Positions 7,181 through 14,304 of a stretch of DNA of 31,562 bases are shown here, one piece after another. Position numbers and translations under genes: made by a program. Source of the DNA: DATLFA01 sp039934635 (GTDB lineage Bacteria; Actinomycetota; Acidimicrobiia; Acidimicrobiales; WLNW01). The notes beneath the pieces were generated by a model, which worked only from the letters and a program-made list of their open reading frames with translations, was not told where the DNA came from and searched no databases. The stretch covers positions 1 to 31,562 of the forward strand of contig JBDTLT010000042.1 of the NCBI GenBank assembly GCA_039934635.1, given 5' to 3'. Numbering within the stretch: position 1 is the first letter of the stretch; each line of letters begins with the position of its first letter.

Positions 7181-7689
7181 CCACGTATCACCTCGCGCAG
7201 TGCAACATCGGGCGCATTCTCGCGCCCCTTGATTCGTCCCGGTTGGCCGGCTTCGTGGCCGGGCTCGAGCCGATCAATGCGCTCGCCGATTCGACACCCG
7301 GCTTCGTGTGGCGACTCGAGACCGAGGACGGTAACGCCACGTCGATTCGCGCATTCGACGACCACATGTTGCTCATGAACATGAGTGTGTGGGAATCCAT
7401 CGACTCGCTCGCAGACTTCGTGTACCGCAGCGCGCACCGCGACGTCGTGCGTCAACGCGGTCAATGGTTCGAGAAGATGTCAGAGGCCTACATGGTGCTG
7501 TGGTGGATCCCCGCCGGCACGATTCCTACGGAGACCGACGCAAAGGTCCGACTCGACATCCTGCGGCGCGACGGCCCGTCGCCTGCCGCGTTCACGTTCC
7601 GTTCGCCGTTCTCGTCGCCCGACGCCGCCACCGTCGATACGACCGATACGAGCGCAACGACACCCGATGACTGGTTCTGCGCGACCTGA
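7177..7689 (+). CDS. DUF3291 family protein
   Basis: A 170-residue protein matching DUF3291, a family related in fold to dimeric ferredoxin-like (ABM-type) monooxygenases. It starts YHLAQCNIGRILAPLD, has TPGFVWRLE, then LMNMSVWESIDSLADFVYRSAHRDVVRQR and MVLWWIPAG. The conserved H-x3-R pattern and the Trp-rich VLWWIPAG end are typical. The C-terminal 30 residues are low-complexity Ser/Thr/Asp. It starts inside the ATGA overlap with the DinB-like gene and ends two bases before the MOSC gene. The function of the family is unknown; context suggests a small-molecule or redox role. Confidence 0.85.
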   Translation: MTTYHLAQCNIGRILAPLDSSRLAGFVAGLEPINALADSTPGFVWRLETEDGNATSIRAFDDHMLLMNMSVWESIDSLADFVYRSAHRDVVRQRGQWFEKMSEAYMVLWWIPAGTIPTETDAKVRLDILRRDGPSPAAFTFRSPFSSPDAATVDTTDTSATTPDDWFCAT

Positions 7690-7691
7690 GC

Positions 7692-8282
7692 ATGAACATC
7701 GCCCGCGTGCTGTCGGTCAATGTCGGGCAGGCGCGGCCGATCGCGGCGAAGTCCGGCATGAGTGGCATCGATAAGCGTCCGGTCGCCGGCGCGGTGAGCG
7801 TTCGCGCTCCCGGCCCCAAGGACTCTGGACCCCACGGTGCGGTGGGTAGTGGGCTCGCCGGCGACGCCGTCTGCGATCGAGAGAACCACGGTGGTGAGGA
7901 CCAAGCCGTGTACGCATACGCGCGCGAGGACCTCGACGTTTGGCAGGCCCTCCTCGATCGTCCGCTCGTGTCGGGGAGCTTCGGCGAGAACCTGACGACG
8001 GTTGGCATCGACGTGACCGCAGCGTTGGTGGGGGAGCGTTGGCGCATCGGCGAGCACCTCGTCTTGGAGGTGACATCGCCGCGGCTTCCCTGTCGCACGT
8101 TCGCGGTATGGCTCGGACGACAGGGTTGGGTCAAGACCTTCACCGAACGGGCGTTGCCGGGTGCCTACCTACGCGTCGTCGAGCCCGGCATGGTCCAAGC
8201 CGGTGATCAGATCGAAGTGGTCGACAAACCGTCGCACAGTGTCACGATCGGTTCGATGTTCCGCGCGCTGATTGCGCGATGA
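7692..8282 (+). CDS. MOSC-domain protein (YiiM-like)
   Basis: A 196-residue MOSC domain. Family features include SGIDKRPVAG near residue 25, GLAGDAVCDRENHGGEDQAVYAYAREDLDVW, SFGENLTTVGIDV, GERWRIGE and the conserved cysteine in SPRLPCRTF. MOSC domains bind molybdenum cofactor or transfer sulfur; YiiM-type proteins reduce N-hydroxylated compounds. YiiM usually carries the GRPGNP-like insert that is shorter here, so I keep the call to family level. It lies two bases after the DUF3291 stop, and a 39-base gap with no strong terminator precedes the SDR gene. Confidence 0.88.
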   Translation: MNIARVLSVNVGQARPIAAKSGMSGIDKRPVAGAVSVRAPGPKDSGPHGAVGSGLAGDAVCDRENHGGEDQAVYAYAREDLDVWQALLDRPLVSGSFGENLTTVGIDVTAALVGERWRIGEHLVLEVTSPRLPCRTFAVWLGRQGWVKTFTERALPGAYLRVVEPGMVQAGDQIEVVDKPSHSVTIGSMFRALIAR

Positions 8283-8321
8283 ACTCGCACGGCGCGCGGA
8301 CTGAGGGCTATACCTAGCGCG

Positions 8322-9170
8322 ATGGGTGTACTTACAGGAATGTCCGCGCTCGTGACCGGTGCCGGCGGCGGGCTCGGGGGAGCGGCCGCCACGTGTCTGG
8401 CCCGTGATGGCGCAAGCGTCGTCTTGATGGGCCGCACGTTGGAGACGCTCGAGCGGGCGCGCAATGTGGTGTCCGCCGCGGCGGAAGCCGGAGCCACTGT
8501 CGCGTGTGTGGCCGGTGACGCGACGAGCGCCGCCGATGTGCAGCGCGCCGTCGCGTCCGCCGCGGAGATCGGCCGCTACGCGATCTGCGTCTCGGTGGTC
8601 GGCGGCGCCGCCAACATTGCACCGCTGCTCGCGTACGACGACGATCGGTTCCTCGACGACACGCAACGCCAGATCTACCCCGCGTTCCTGGCGATCAAAT
8701 ACAGCGTCCCCGCGATGGCCGCGGGTGGTGGAGGCTCGATCGTGTGCATCTCTTCCGATGCGGGGACCATGGTGTGGCCGAATATGGCGGGCTATTGCGC
8801 GGGCAAGGCCGGGCTCGAGGCGCTGGTGCGCGTCGCGGCCGACGAGCTCGGGCACCTACAGGTGCGAGTCAACGCGGTCAGGCCTGGATTGGTCAAGACC
8901 GACAGCGTGAACTCCAAACGCATTCACGCCAACGAACCGCTCATGGAGCGCTTCCGCATCGAAAAGCCCTTGGGGCGCACGGGCACACCCGAAGACGTAT
9001 CTCCGGCAATCCGCTATCTCGCCGGCCCCGAGTCGTCGTGGGTCACCGGCCAGAGCTTTGCCGTCGAGGGCGGCAACGAGTTGCGCAAGGCGCCCGACAT
9101 GAGCGATATCGCACGCGAACGGGTGGGCGCCGAGGTGTACGACGCCGCAGTGAACGGCCGCATTCTGTGA
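8322..9170 (+). CDS. Short-chain dehydrogenase/reductase (SDR)
   Basis: A 282-residue classical SDR. The cofactor loop is TGAGGGLG (12-19), the active-site Ser is in CISSDAG (Ser144/145) and the catalytic pair is Tyr158/Lys162 in YCAGK. The NNAG position is altered to SVVGGAAN. The basic residue after beta2 (GRTLETLER) would favour NADP(H). The C-terminus (SSWVTGQSFAVEGGNELRK) is the usual SDR end, extended by about 25 residues. Its stop overlaps the GTG of the following LLM gene, so the two probably work on one substrate, as is common for terpenoid, steroid or fatty-acid degradation clusters in these bacteria; the substrate is unknown. Confidence 0.9.
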   Translation: MGVLTGMSALVTGAGGGLGGAAATCLARDGASVVLMGRTLETLERARNVVSAAAEAGATVACVAGDATSAADVQRAVASAAEIGRYAICVSVVGGAANIAPLLAYDDDRFLDDTQRQIYPAFLAIKYSVPAMAAGGGGSIVCISSDAGTMVWPNMAGYCAGKAGLEALVRVAADELGHLQVRVNAVRPGLVKTDSVNSKRIHANEPLMERFRIEKPLGRTGTPEDVSPAIRYLAGPESSWVTGQSFAVEGGNELRKAPDMSDIARERVGAEVYDAAVNGRIL

Positions 9171-10021
9171 AATTCGGGCTGGTCATGTTCGCGACCGAAT
9201 ACGCGGTGAAAGTCACCGACTTCGCGCGCATGGCCGAAGACAGAGGCTACGAATCGGTCATCCTCGGCGAGCATTCGCATGTGCCGTGCAACCGCGCCAC
9301 GCCGTATCCGCAAGGTGGCATCGATCTACCCCGCGAGTTCATGCACATGGAAGATCCACTCATCTGCCTCAGCGCGATGGCTGCGGTCACCGAACGCTTG
9401 TTGCTGGCCACCGGCACGTGTCTCATCACCATGCGCGATCCGATCATGCTCGCGAAAGAGGTCGCGACGCTCGATCAGATCTCCGACGGACGCTTCTTGT
9501 TCGGCATCGGCACCGGTTGGAACAAAGAAGAGCTGCGCAACCACGGCACCGACTTCGATTCGCTCCAGCAGGTCTTCCGCGAACGGCTCGCCGCGCTCAA
9601 GTTGTTGTGGACCGAACGCGAAGCCGAGTACCACGGCAAATACGTCGACTTCGACCCGGTGTGGCTCTGGCCCAAGCCGGTGCAAAAGCCGTGGCCGCCG
9701 ATCCTCATTGGTGGCGCGGGGCCTTCGATCGTCAAGAAGGTCGTGGCAATGGCGGACGGTTGGCTGGCCTCGGGGCGCCACATCGACGGCGCCGCACTCG
9801 CGGCCAAGATCGCCGATCTTCAACGCGCCGCCGCCCTAGCAGGACGTGACCGCATCCCGGTCACCATGCAGCAGGGCACGCCGACGATCGAAGCCCTGCG
9901 CGACTACGCCGCGATGGGCGTCGACCGTTGCATCCTGCGCGTCCCTCCCGCTTCGTATCAAGAGGTTGCGGCCGCGATGGACCGCCACGTTGCGCTGATC
10001 CACCAGTTCGCGACGGAGTAG
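9167..10021 (+). CDS. LLM-class (luciferase-like) F420- or FMN-dependent oxidoreductase
   Basis: A 284-residue TIM-barrel of the bacterial luciferase family. The first strand is KFGLVMF, then ILGEHSH, LATGTCLITMRDPIMLAKEVATLDQISDGR (the hallmark segment), FLFGIGTGWNKEEL and PPILIGGAGPSIVKKV. The non-prolyl cis segment and phosphate-binding GGAG region look intact. I chose the GTG at 9167, which overlaps the SDR stop by four bases (GTGA); no start further upstream gives a sensible N-terminus. F420 as the cofactor is likely in an actinobacterium but cannot be proven from sequence. A second LLM gene follows three bases after its stop. Confidence 0.9.
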   Translation: MKFGLVMFATEYAVKVTDFARMAEDRGYESVILGEHSHVPCNRATPYPQGGIDLPREFMHMEDPLICLSAMAAVTERLLLATGTCLITMRDPIMLAKEVATLDQISDGRFLFGIGTGWNKEELRNHGTDFDSLQQVFRERLAALKLLWTEREAEYHGKYVDFDPVWLWPKPVQKPWPPILIGGAGPSIVKKVVAMADGWLASGRHIDGAALAAKIADLQRAAALAGRDRIPVTMQQGTPTIEALRDYAAMGVDRCILRVPPASYQEVAAAMDRHVALIHQFATE

Positions 10022-10024
10022 CGC

Positions 10025-10852
10025 ATGCCCGCATCGCTCGGTGTGATGGTCTCGCACACGTCGGCCGACTTGCTCGACCCCGACTACGTGCAACGCCTTG
10101 CGTCGCTTCTCGAACAGGAAGAGTGCGAGAGCGTGTGGATCGGCGACCACCCGGCGCTCGGCAAGGATGCCGACGGCCGCACATTTCCGTCGCCGCTCGA
10201 GTGGTTGACACTGTTCGCCGCGTATTCGACGACGATCAAGCTGGGTACGGCTGTCCTCGTGTTGCCGTATCAACACCCGATCGTGTTGGCCAAGCGCATC
10301 GCGACCCTCGACCGACTCTCCGCCGGCCGAGTCATCGTCGGCGTGGGCTCGGGCAGCAACGATCGTGAAGCCGAATCGCTCGACGTGGACAGTACACAGC
10401 GCGCCGGCCTGACGACCGAATCGATCGAGGTCATGCGGGCGATATGGACCGCACGCGAGCGCGCGTCGTTCGACGGTCGATTCTTTTCGTTCCGCGACGT
10501 CGATCCGTCGCCCCGTCCCGCGCAACCGCTCGGGCCGCCCATCACCATCGGCGGCGACAGCGTCGCGGCGGCGCGACGCGCCGGCCGTCTCGGTCACGGG
10601 CTCATCCCACTCGGTTGCGAGCCCGAGCGGATCCAACGGCTGATCGATGTCGCCCGAGTCGAAGCCGTGCACGGTGGGTGGGACACGTCGTTGCTCGAGC
10701 TCACCGTGCAGTTCGACACCGATCCCTCGCGGTTGCGGCGCCTGCTCGACACCGGCGCCCACCGGGTCGTCCTCACGGCACCCGCATCGGGCGGTCTGGG
10801 CGCGCTCGCCGACGCGGTGAAGGCGGCCAACGATCTTCTCGCCGCGGTGTAG
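10025..10852 (+). CDS. LLM-class oxidoreductase, second of a tandem pair
   Basis: A 275-residue luciferase-like TIM-barrel, shorter at its C-terminus than its neighbour. Recognisable parts are VWIGDHPAL (38-46), IKLGTAVLVLPYQHPIVLAKRIATLDRLSAGR, VIVGVGSGSN, then PPITIGGDSVAAARRAGRLG. It has diverged too far from the preceding gene to be a recent duplication. The ATG lies three bases after the previous stop. Together with the SDR it makes a three-gene redox unit that probably oxidises or reduces a lipid-like or alicyclic substrate, which is inference. Confidence 0.88.
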   Translation: MPASLGVMVSHTSADLLDPDYVQRLASLLEQEECESVWIGDHPALGKDADGRTFPSPLEWLTLFAAYSTTIKLGTAVLVLPYQHPIVLAKRIATLDRLSAGRVIVGVGSGSNDREAESLDVDSTQRAGLTTESIEVMRAIWTARERASFDGRFFSFRDVDPSPRPAQPLGPPITIGGDSVAAARRAGRLGHGLIPLGCEPERIQRLIDVARVEAVHGGWDTSLLELTVQFDTDPSRLRRLLDTGAHRVVLTAPASGGLGALADAVKAANDLLAAV

Positions 10853-10862
10853 CGAGGCCGCC

Positions 10863-11585
10863 TCAACGGGCCGCAAGAATTGCGGCGCGTTGGCGCTCCG
10901 ACAGCGGTTTGACGGCTTCGCGCAACGTCACGCCCGACGCTCGTGATGCTCGCGGCAGCAGCCAGTCGTAGACCAATTTCGGCCGCTTTTTCGCAGTGTC
11001 TCGCAACACCCAGCCGATTGCCTTGCGAATGAAGAATTCGCTCTCGTCGAGCATCGCGTCGGCGTAACGCGAGAAGCGCTCGAAATCACCTTCGCCTCTG
11101 CGCAGTGCGATGAGTAGCGCGAGAAGCGCCGACCGTCGTATCCAGAAGTCCTTGTCGATAGCCCACCGGTCCAACACTTCGGCCGACTTCGGATGACGGT
11201 CGATGAGACCGCCGACGACCGTTGCCGCAAGTCCATCGACGAGCGCCCACGTCTTCGATTCACGCAAAAGGCGCTCGAGCAACTTCATGTCGCCCGGCCG
11301 CAGACGATCGGCATAGAGGTCGAGCAATTCGACGGTGACCATGCGCCGCTCGTGCACGCGCTCGGCCCAGAGTGAAGTCACCACGGCGGCGAGTTCGTCG
11401 TGCGAGAGATCGGGGTGCTCGCGGTAGGCCGCTTTGGCAACCGTGCGCACGGCGGGCACCGTCACCCCGTAGTGCTCGAGTTCGCTCTTGAGGTAACGCT
11501 TCTCTTGCTCGGCGCGCTCGCGCGTGCCGCGCGAGCGCAGCTCGCGGTCGATCTCATCGACGATCGTTGCGACGGCTACGGCCAT
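10863..11585 (-). CDS. DNA alkylation repair protein (AlkD-like HEAT-repeat glycosylase)
   Basis: A 240-residue all-helical HEAT-like protein of the AlkC/AlkD family, which excises N3- and N7-alkylpurines without flipping the base. Expected residues are present: Trp113 and Asp117 in SKTWALVDGLA, and Arg150/151 in DFWIRRSALLA, matching the Trp-Asp-Arg set of Bacillus AlkD. KRYLKSELEHYGVTVPAVR (29-47) and EFFIRKAIGWVLRD are further family blocks. It starts ten bases inside the end of the SMP-30-like gene and is convergent with the LLM gene (10 bases between stops). Its linkage to a lactonase-like gene looks incidental. Confidence 0.92.
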   Translation of the reverse strand: MAVAVATIVDEIDRELRSRGTRERAEQEKRYLKSELEHYGVTVPAVRTVAKAAYREHPDLSHDELAAVVTSLWAERVHERRMVTVELLDLYADRLRPGDMKLLERLLRESKTWALVDGLAATVVGGLIDRHPKSAEVLDRWAIDKDFWIRRSALLALLIALRRGEGDFERFSRYADAMLDESEFFIRKAIGWVLRDTAKKRPKLVYDWLLPRASRASGVTLREAVKPLSERQRAAILAAR

Positions 11586-12469
11586 CCGGCGCCGCTGCGG
11601 TCGACGGGCACCGTCGAGATCGATCCGCCGTCGAATACCGTGTCACCATGGAGCACCGGCGCAGTGCTCATCGATGTGCCGGGTTTGGGCAGGGCCGTAC
11701 TGTCGACCGCAAGTAAGAACAGCGTCTTGCGGAATGGTCCGCCGAGGGCGCACGCCACGCCGCCCGCCACCGTGAGTCGATCGGTGATCTCGCCTCCGTC
11801 GCGCACTCGGATGAACTCGTCGCTGTAGGGCGAACCCACCCACACCGCGCCTTCGTCGTCGAGGCAGATGCCGTCGGGGTATACGCCCGCGACTTCGGCG
11901 AACACGCGCCGTCGCGACAGCGTGCCGTCGTGGGCGCGGTCGAAGGCAGTGAGGCGATGCGCGTACGTCTCCGCGATGATCAACGTGCGGCCGTCGGGTG
12001 TGATGACGGTGCCGTTCGGCGCCACCATCTGATCGGCACCGACCGACGGGTTGCCAGAGGGATCGACCACCACAACGAGGTCGGGTGCATCCTGTGGTGG
12101 CGGCACCGGGAGGTCGGGCTTCAATGCCGCGCTGCGCACGCCGACGTAAGCGCGGCCATCCGCGTCGACCACCATGTCGTTGGCGAAGTCGCCGCCGAAG
12201 TCACGCAAATCCGCGTAGGGCTCGACCCTGCCGTCGGTGACCCGCAACAAGCAACGTTGGGTCATCGCGACAACGAGCAACGATCCGTCGGGGAGAAAGC
12301 CGAGCCCCGACGGACGATCGTCGAAGGTCGCCACGACTTCGCGATGGCCCTCGAGGTCGACGCGCTCGACGCGCTTGTTGGTGACGTCGGAAAACCACAA
12401 CCAGCCATCGTGCCAACGTGGCCCCTCGGGGAAGGCGAGATGGTCGAGCAACAGTTCGGGCGAGTGCAC
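11576..12469 (-). CDS. SMP-30/gluconolactonase-like six-bladed propeller protein
   Basis: A 297-residue beta-propeller of the SMP-30/gluconolaconase/LRE family. Putative metal ligands line up with the family: Glu15 (FPEGPRW), Asn97 (FANDMVVDADG), Asn152 (APNGTVITPDG) and Asp199 (YPDGICLDDEG). Related enzymes hydrolyse lactones or act as Ca2+/Zn2+ hydrolases. There is no signal peptide, so it is probably cytoplasmic. The start is a GTG, and TAAGTT (minus strand, 12481-12476) ends six bases upstream, indicating a leaderless transcript. It overlaps the AlkD-like gene by ten bases and is divergent from the sensor kinase. Confidence 0.9.
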   Translation of the reverse strand: MHSPELLLDHLAFPEGPRWHDGWLWFSDVTNKRVERVDLEGHREVVATFDDRPSGLGFLPDGSLLVVAMTQRCLLRVTDGRVEPYADLRDFGGDFANDMVVDADGRAYVGVRSAALKPDLPVPPPQDAPDLVVVVDPSGNPSVGADQMVAPNGTVITPDGRTLIIAETYAHRLTAFDRAHDGTLSRRRVFAEVAGVYPDGICLDDEGAVWVGSPYSDEFIRVRDGGEITDRLTVAGGVACALGGPFRKTLFLLAVDSTALPKPGTSMSTAPVLHGDTVFDGGSISTVPVDRSGAGWP

Positions 12470-12541
12470 CGCGACAACTTAACGGCGGCGCGCCCCGCAG
12501 TCGGTCCAATCGGTGCTGGCTGCGCTCTACGCTGTAACCGG
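12470..12541. promoter_or_regulatory. Divergent leaderless promoters of SMP-30-like and sensor-kinase genes
   Basis: The 72 bases between the starts contain TAAGTT on the minus strand (12481-12476, six bases before the GTG at 12469). On the plus strand TACGCT (12528-12533) ends eight bases before the ATG at 12542. Neither start has a Shine-Dalgarno sequence. No -35 consensus is visible. Confidence 0.5.
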
Positions 12542-13627
12542 ATGGTCAGAGACCGGTTGGCGTTCGATCGCGGCATGGTGCGCGGTATCGCCGCGTTCCG
12601 GTGGGCGACGCTGGCGTGGGCGTGGTTCGGCCTGATCCTGCAACACGACGATCTCGACCGTGCGGGGCTGGCGATCACGGCGTTGTCGGTGGCGACCGCC
12701 GTTACCGCGGCGGCCACGGGTTTCGTCACGCGCCGGGCCAACGCAGTGTTCGTGCCCTGGTTCGTGGCGCTCGAGTTGGCGGTCGGTTTTTCGCTGCTGG
12801 TGCTCGACGGCGTCGTCTACGACGCAAGCCGAGAGCAGTCGTTGCCGTGGGCGTGGCCCGCCGCGGGCATCATCACCGCGGCCGTGCTGTGGGGCATGGG
12901 GCGCGGCTTGCTCGCTGCGGTTGTGGCGGCGGCGGCCAGCTTCGCCGGTGAGAGCTTGTTGCGGGGGTCGGTCGACTGGACCGTGTCTGCGGCGTCGAAG
13001 TCCGCACTCTTCGGGCTCGCCGCGATCGCCGCGGGCACGGTCGCCACGAGACTGCGCGAAGCCGAGACCGAGATATCGACGGTCCGCGCCCGCGAAGAGG
13101 TTGCCCGCACCTTGCACGACGGCGTCCTACAGACGCTCGCGGTCATCCAGCGGCGCAGCGACGACGACCAGTTGCGCTCGCTCGCCCGTGAGCAAGAGCG
13201 CGATCTGCGTAGCTACTTGTTCGAGCGCGGCCGCCCGGCGGCAGACCTTTCGACCGAACTGCGGGCAGCCTGCGATCTCGTCGCGCGCCGTCACGTCGTC
13301 GACGTGCAGGTCGCGTTAGCCGATGACTTGCCACAGGTCGATGCGAGCGTCGCGCGCGCGTTGGTTGGTGCCGTGCAAGAGGCCGTGACCAACGCGGCGA
13401 AGCACAGCGGTGCAGCGCGCATCTTCGTCTTTGCCGAGCCGGGCGACGAAGATGGCACCGTGTTCTGCTCCGTGCGCGACAACGGCTGCGGATTCGATTT
13501 CGATTCCGCGCATGCGGGCGAAGGGTTGCGGCGGTCGATCCGCGGCCGTATCGACGATGCCGGAGGGCGCGTCGAGGTCGACAGTAGCCGCGGTCGCGGT
13601 ACGGAGGTCCGACTGTGGGTTCGCTGA
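12542..13627 (+). CDS. Membrane sensor histidine kinase (NarL/DesK-type)
   Basis: A 361-residue kinase with about five or six membrane helices in the first 170 residues, a short coiled linker (about 170-188) and a HisKA_3-like domain with His192 in LHDGVLQTLA as the predicted phosphorylation site. The ATPase part has the N box EAVTNAAKHS (280-289, Asn284), G1 DNGCGFD (313-319) and a G2-like GEGLRRSIRGR. The sensing part is only membrane helices with short loops, suggesting that it detects a membrane or lipophilic signal. The ATG at 12542 follows a TACGCT box. The 3' end overlaps the response regulator by 13 bases, so the pair is co-expressed. Confidence 0.9.
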   Translation: MVRDRLAFDRGMVRGIAAFRWATLAWAWFGLILQHDDLDRAGLAITALSVATAVTAAATGFVTRRANAVFVPWFVALELAVGFSLLVLDGVVYDASREQSLPWAWPAAGIITAAVLWGMGRGLLAAVVAAAASFAGESLLRGSVDWTVSAASKSALFGLAAIAAGTVATRLREAETEISTVRAREEVARTLHDGVLQTLAVIQRRSDDDQLRSLAREQERDLRSYLFERGRPAADLSTELRAACDLVARRHVVDVQVALADDLPQVDASVARALVGAVQEAVTNAAKHSGAARIFVFAEPGDEDGTVFCSVRDNGCGFDFDSAHAGEGLRRSIRGRIDDAGGRVEVDSSRGRGTEVRLWVR

Positions 13628-14247
13628 CGCAAGTTCGCGTGGTCGTCGCCGACGACCATCCCATCTGGCGCACCGGGCTGCGCACGGACCTCGGCGAGAA
13701 CTTCCTCGTGGTGGGGGAGGCGGCCGACGCCAAGCAGGCCGTCGCGGCGATACAGCAGCACCGACCTGATCTGGTGCTGTGCGATCTCCACATGCCCGAG
13801 GGTGGCGGCCTGCGCGTGGCGCGTGAGTGCGGCGAGATGACCGCGGTCGTCATCCTCACCGTCTCGGAGGCCGAACGCGATCTGCTCGACGCCGTCGCCG
13901 CGGGAGCGGTCGGCTATCTCCTCAAGTCGACGGCAGCCGACGACCTCCGCGCGGCGTTGTGGAAGGCCGCGCACGGCGAGCCCGTCTTCTCACCGTCGTT
14001 GGCCGCGCTGGTACTCACCGAGTTCCGACGCGTGAAGAAGGCCGACCAGTCGGCCGAAGGCCTTTCCGAGCGCGAGCGCGAGGTGTTGCAGTACGTCGCG
14101 CGTGGCCACAGCTACAAGGAGATCGGCGAAGCGCTCTTCATCTCGGCCAAGACGGTCGAGAACCACACCCGCAACATCCTGCGCAAGCTCCATCTGACCC
14201 GCAAGCAAGAGTTGATGCGCTACGCCTTGGAGCACGGCGTCGAGTGA
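13615..14247 (+). CDS. NarL/LuxR-family response regulator
   Basis: A 210-residue two-domain regulator. The receiver domain has the acidic pair Asp13/Asp14 (VVADDHPIWR), the phosphoacceptor Asp57 in LVLCDLHMPEGGG, Thr82 in VVILTVSE and Lys104 in GYLLKS. The DNA-binding LuxR-type helix-turn-helix spans about 148-205 (LSEREREVLQYVARGHSYKEIG, then ISAKTVENHTRNILRKL). The start is a GTG inside the end of the sensor kinase gene. Its targets are unknown; the divergent SMP-30 gene and its own promoter are the first candidates by position. Confidence 0.93.
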   Translation: MGSLTQVRVVVADDHPIWRTGLRTDLGENFLVVGEAADAKQAVAAIQQHRPDLVLCDLHMPEGGGLRVARECGEMTAVVILTVSEAERDLLDAVAAGAVGYLLKSTAADDLRAALWKAAHGEPVFSPSLAALVLTEFRRVKKADQSAEGLSEREREVLQYVARGHSYKEIGEALFISAKTVENHTRNILRKLHLTRKQELMRYALEHGVE

Positions 14248-14268
14248 TCGCCGGCGCGCCTCCACGAC

Positions 14269-14304
14269 GGCGCTCGACTACACGATGGCGCTCGACTACA
14301 CGAT
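14269..14304. repeat. 18-base perfect tandem duplication covering the GH3 stop codon
   Basis: GGCGCTCGACTACACGAT occurs twice head to tail (14269-14286 and 14287-14304). Read on the minus strand each copy holds ATC-GTG-TAG in the same frame, so the GH3-like gene ends in TAG (14298-14296) and meets a second in-frame TAG exactly six codons later. A weaker partial copy may precede the first unit. Confidence 0.85.

Noticed and set aside
11930..12541. Upstream extension of the sensor kinase by about 204 codons
   Set aside because: The extension runs antisense to the SMP-30-like gene and has no domain; the ATG at 12542 follows a -10-like box and opens the membrane helices.
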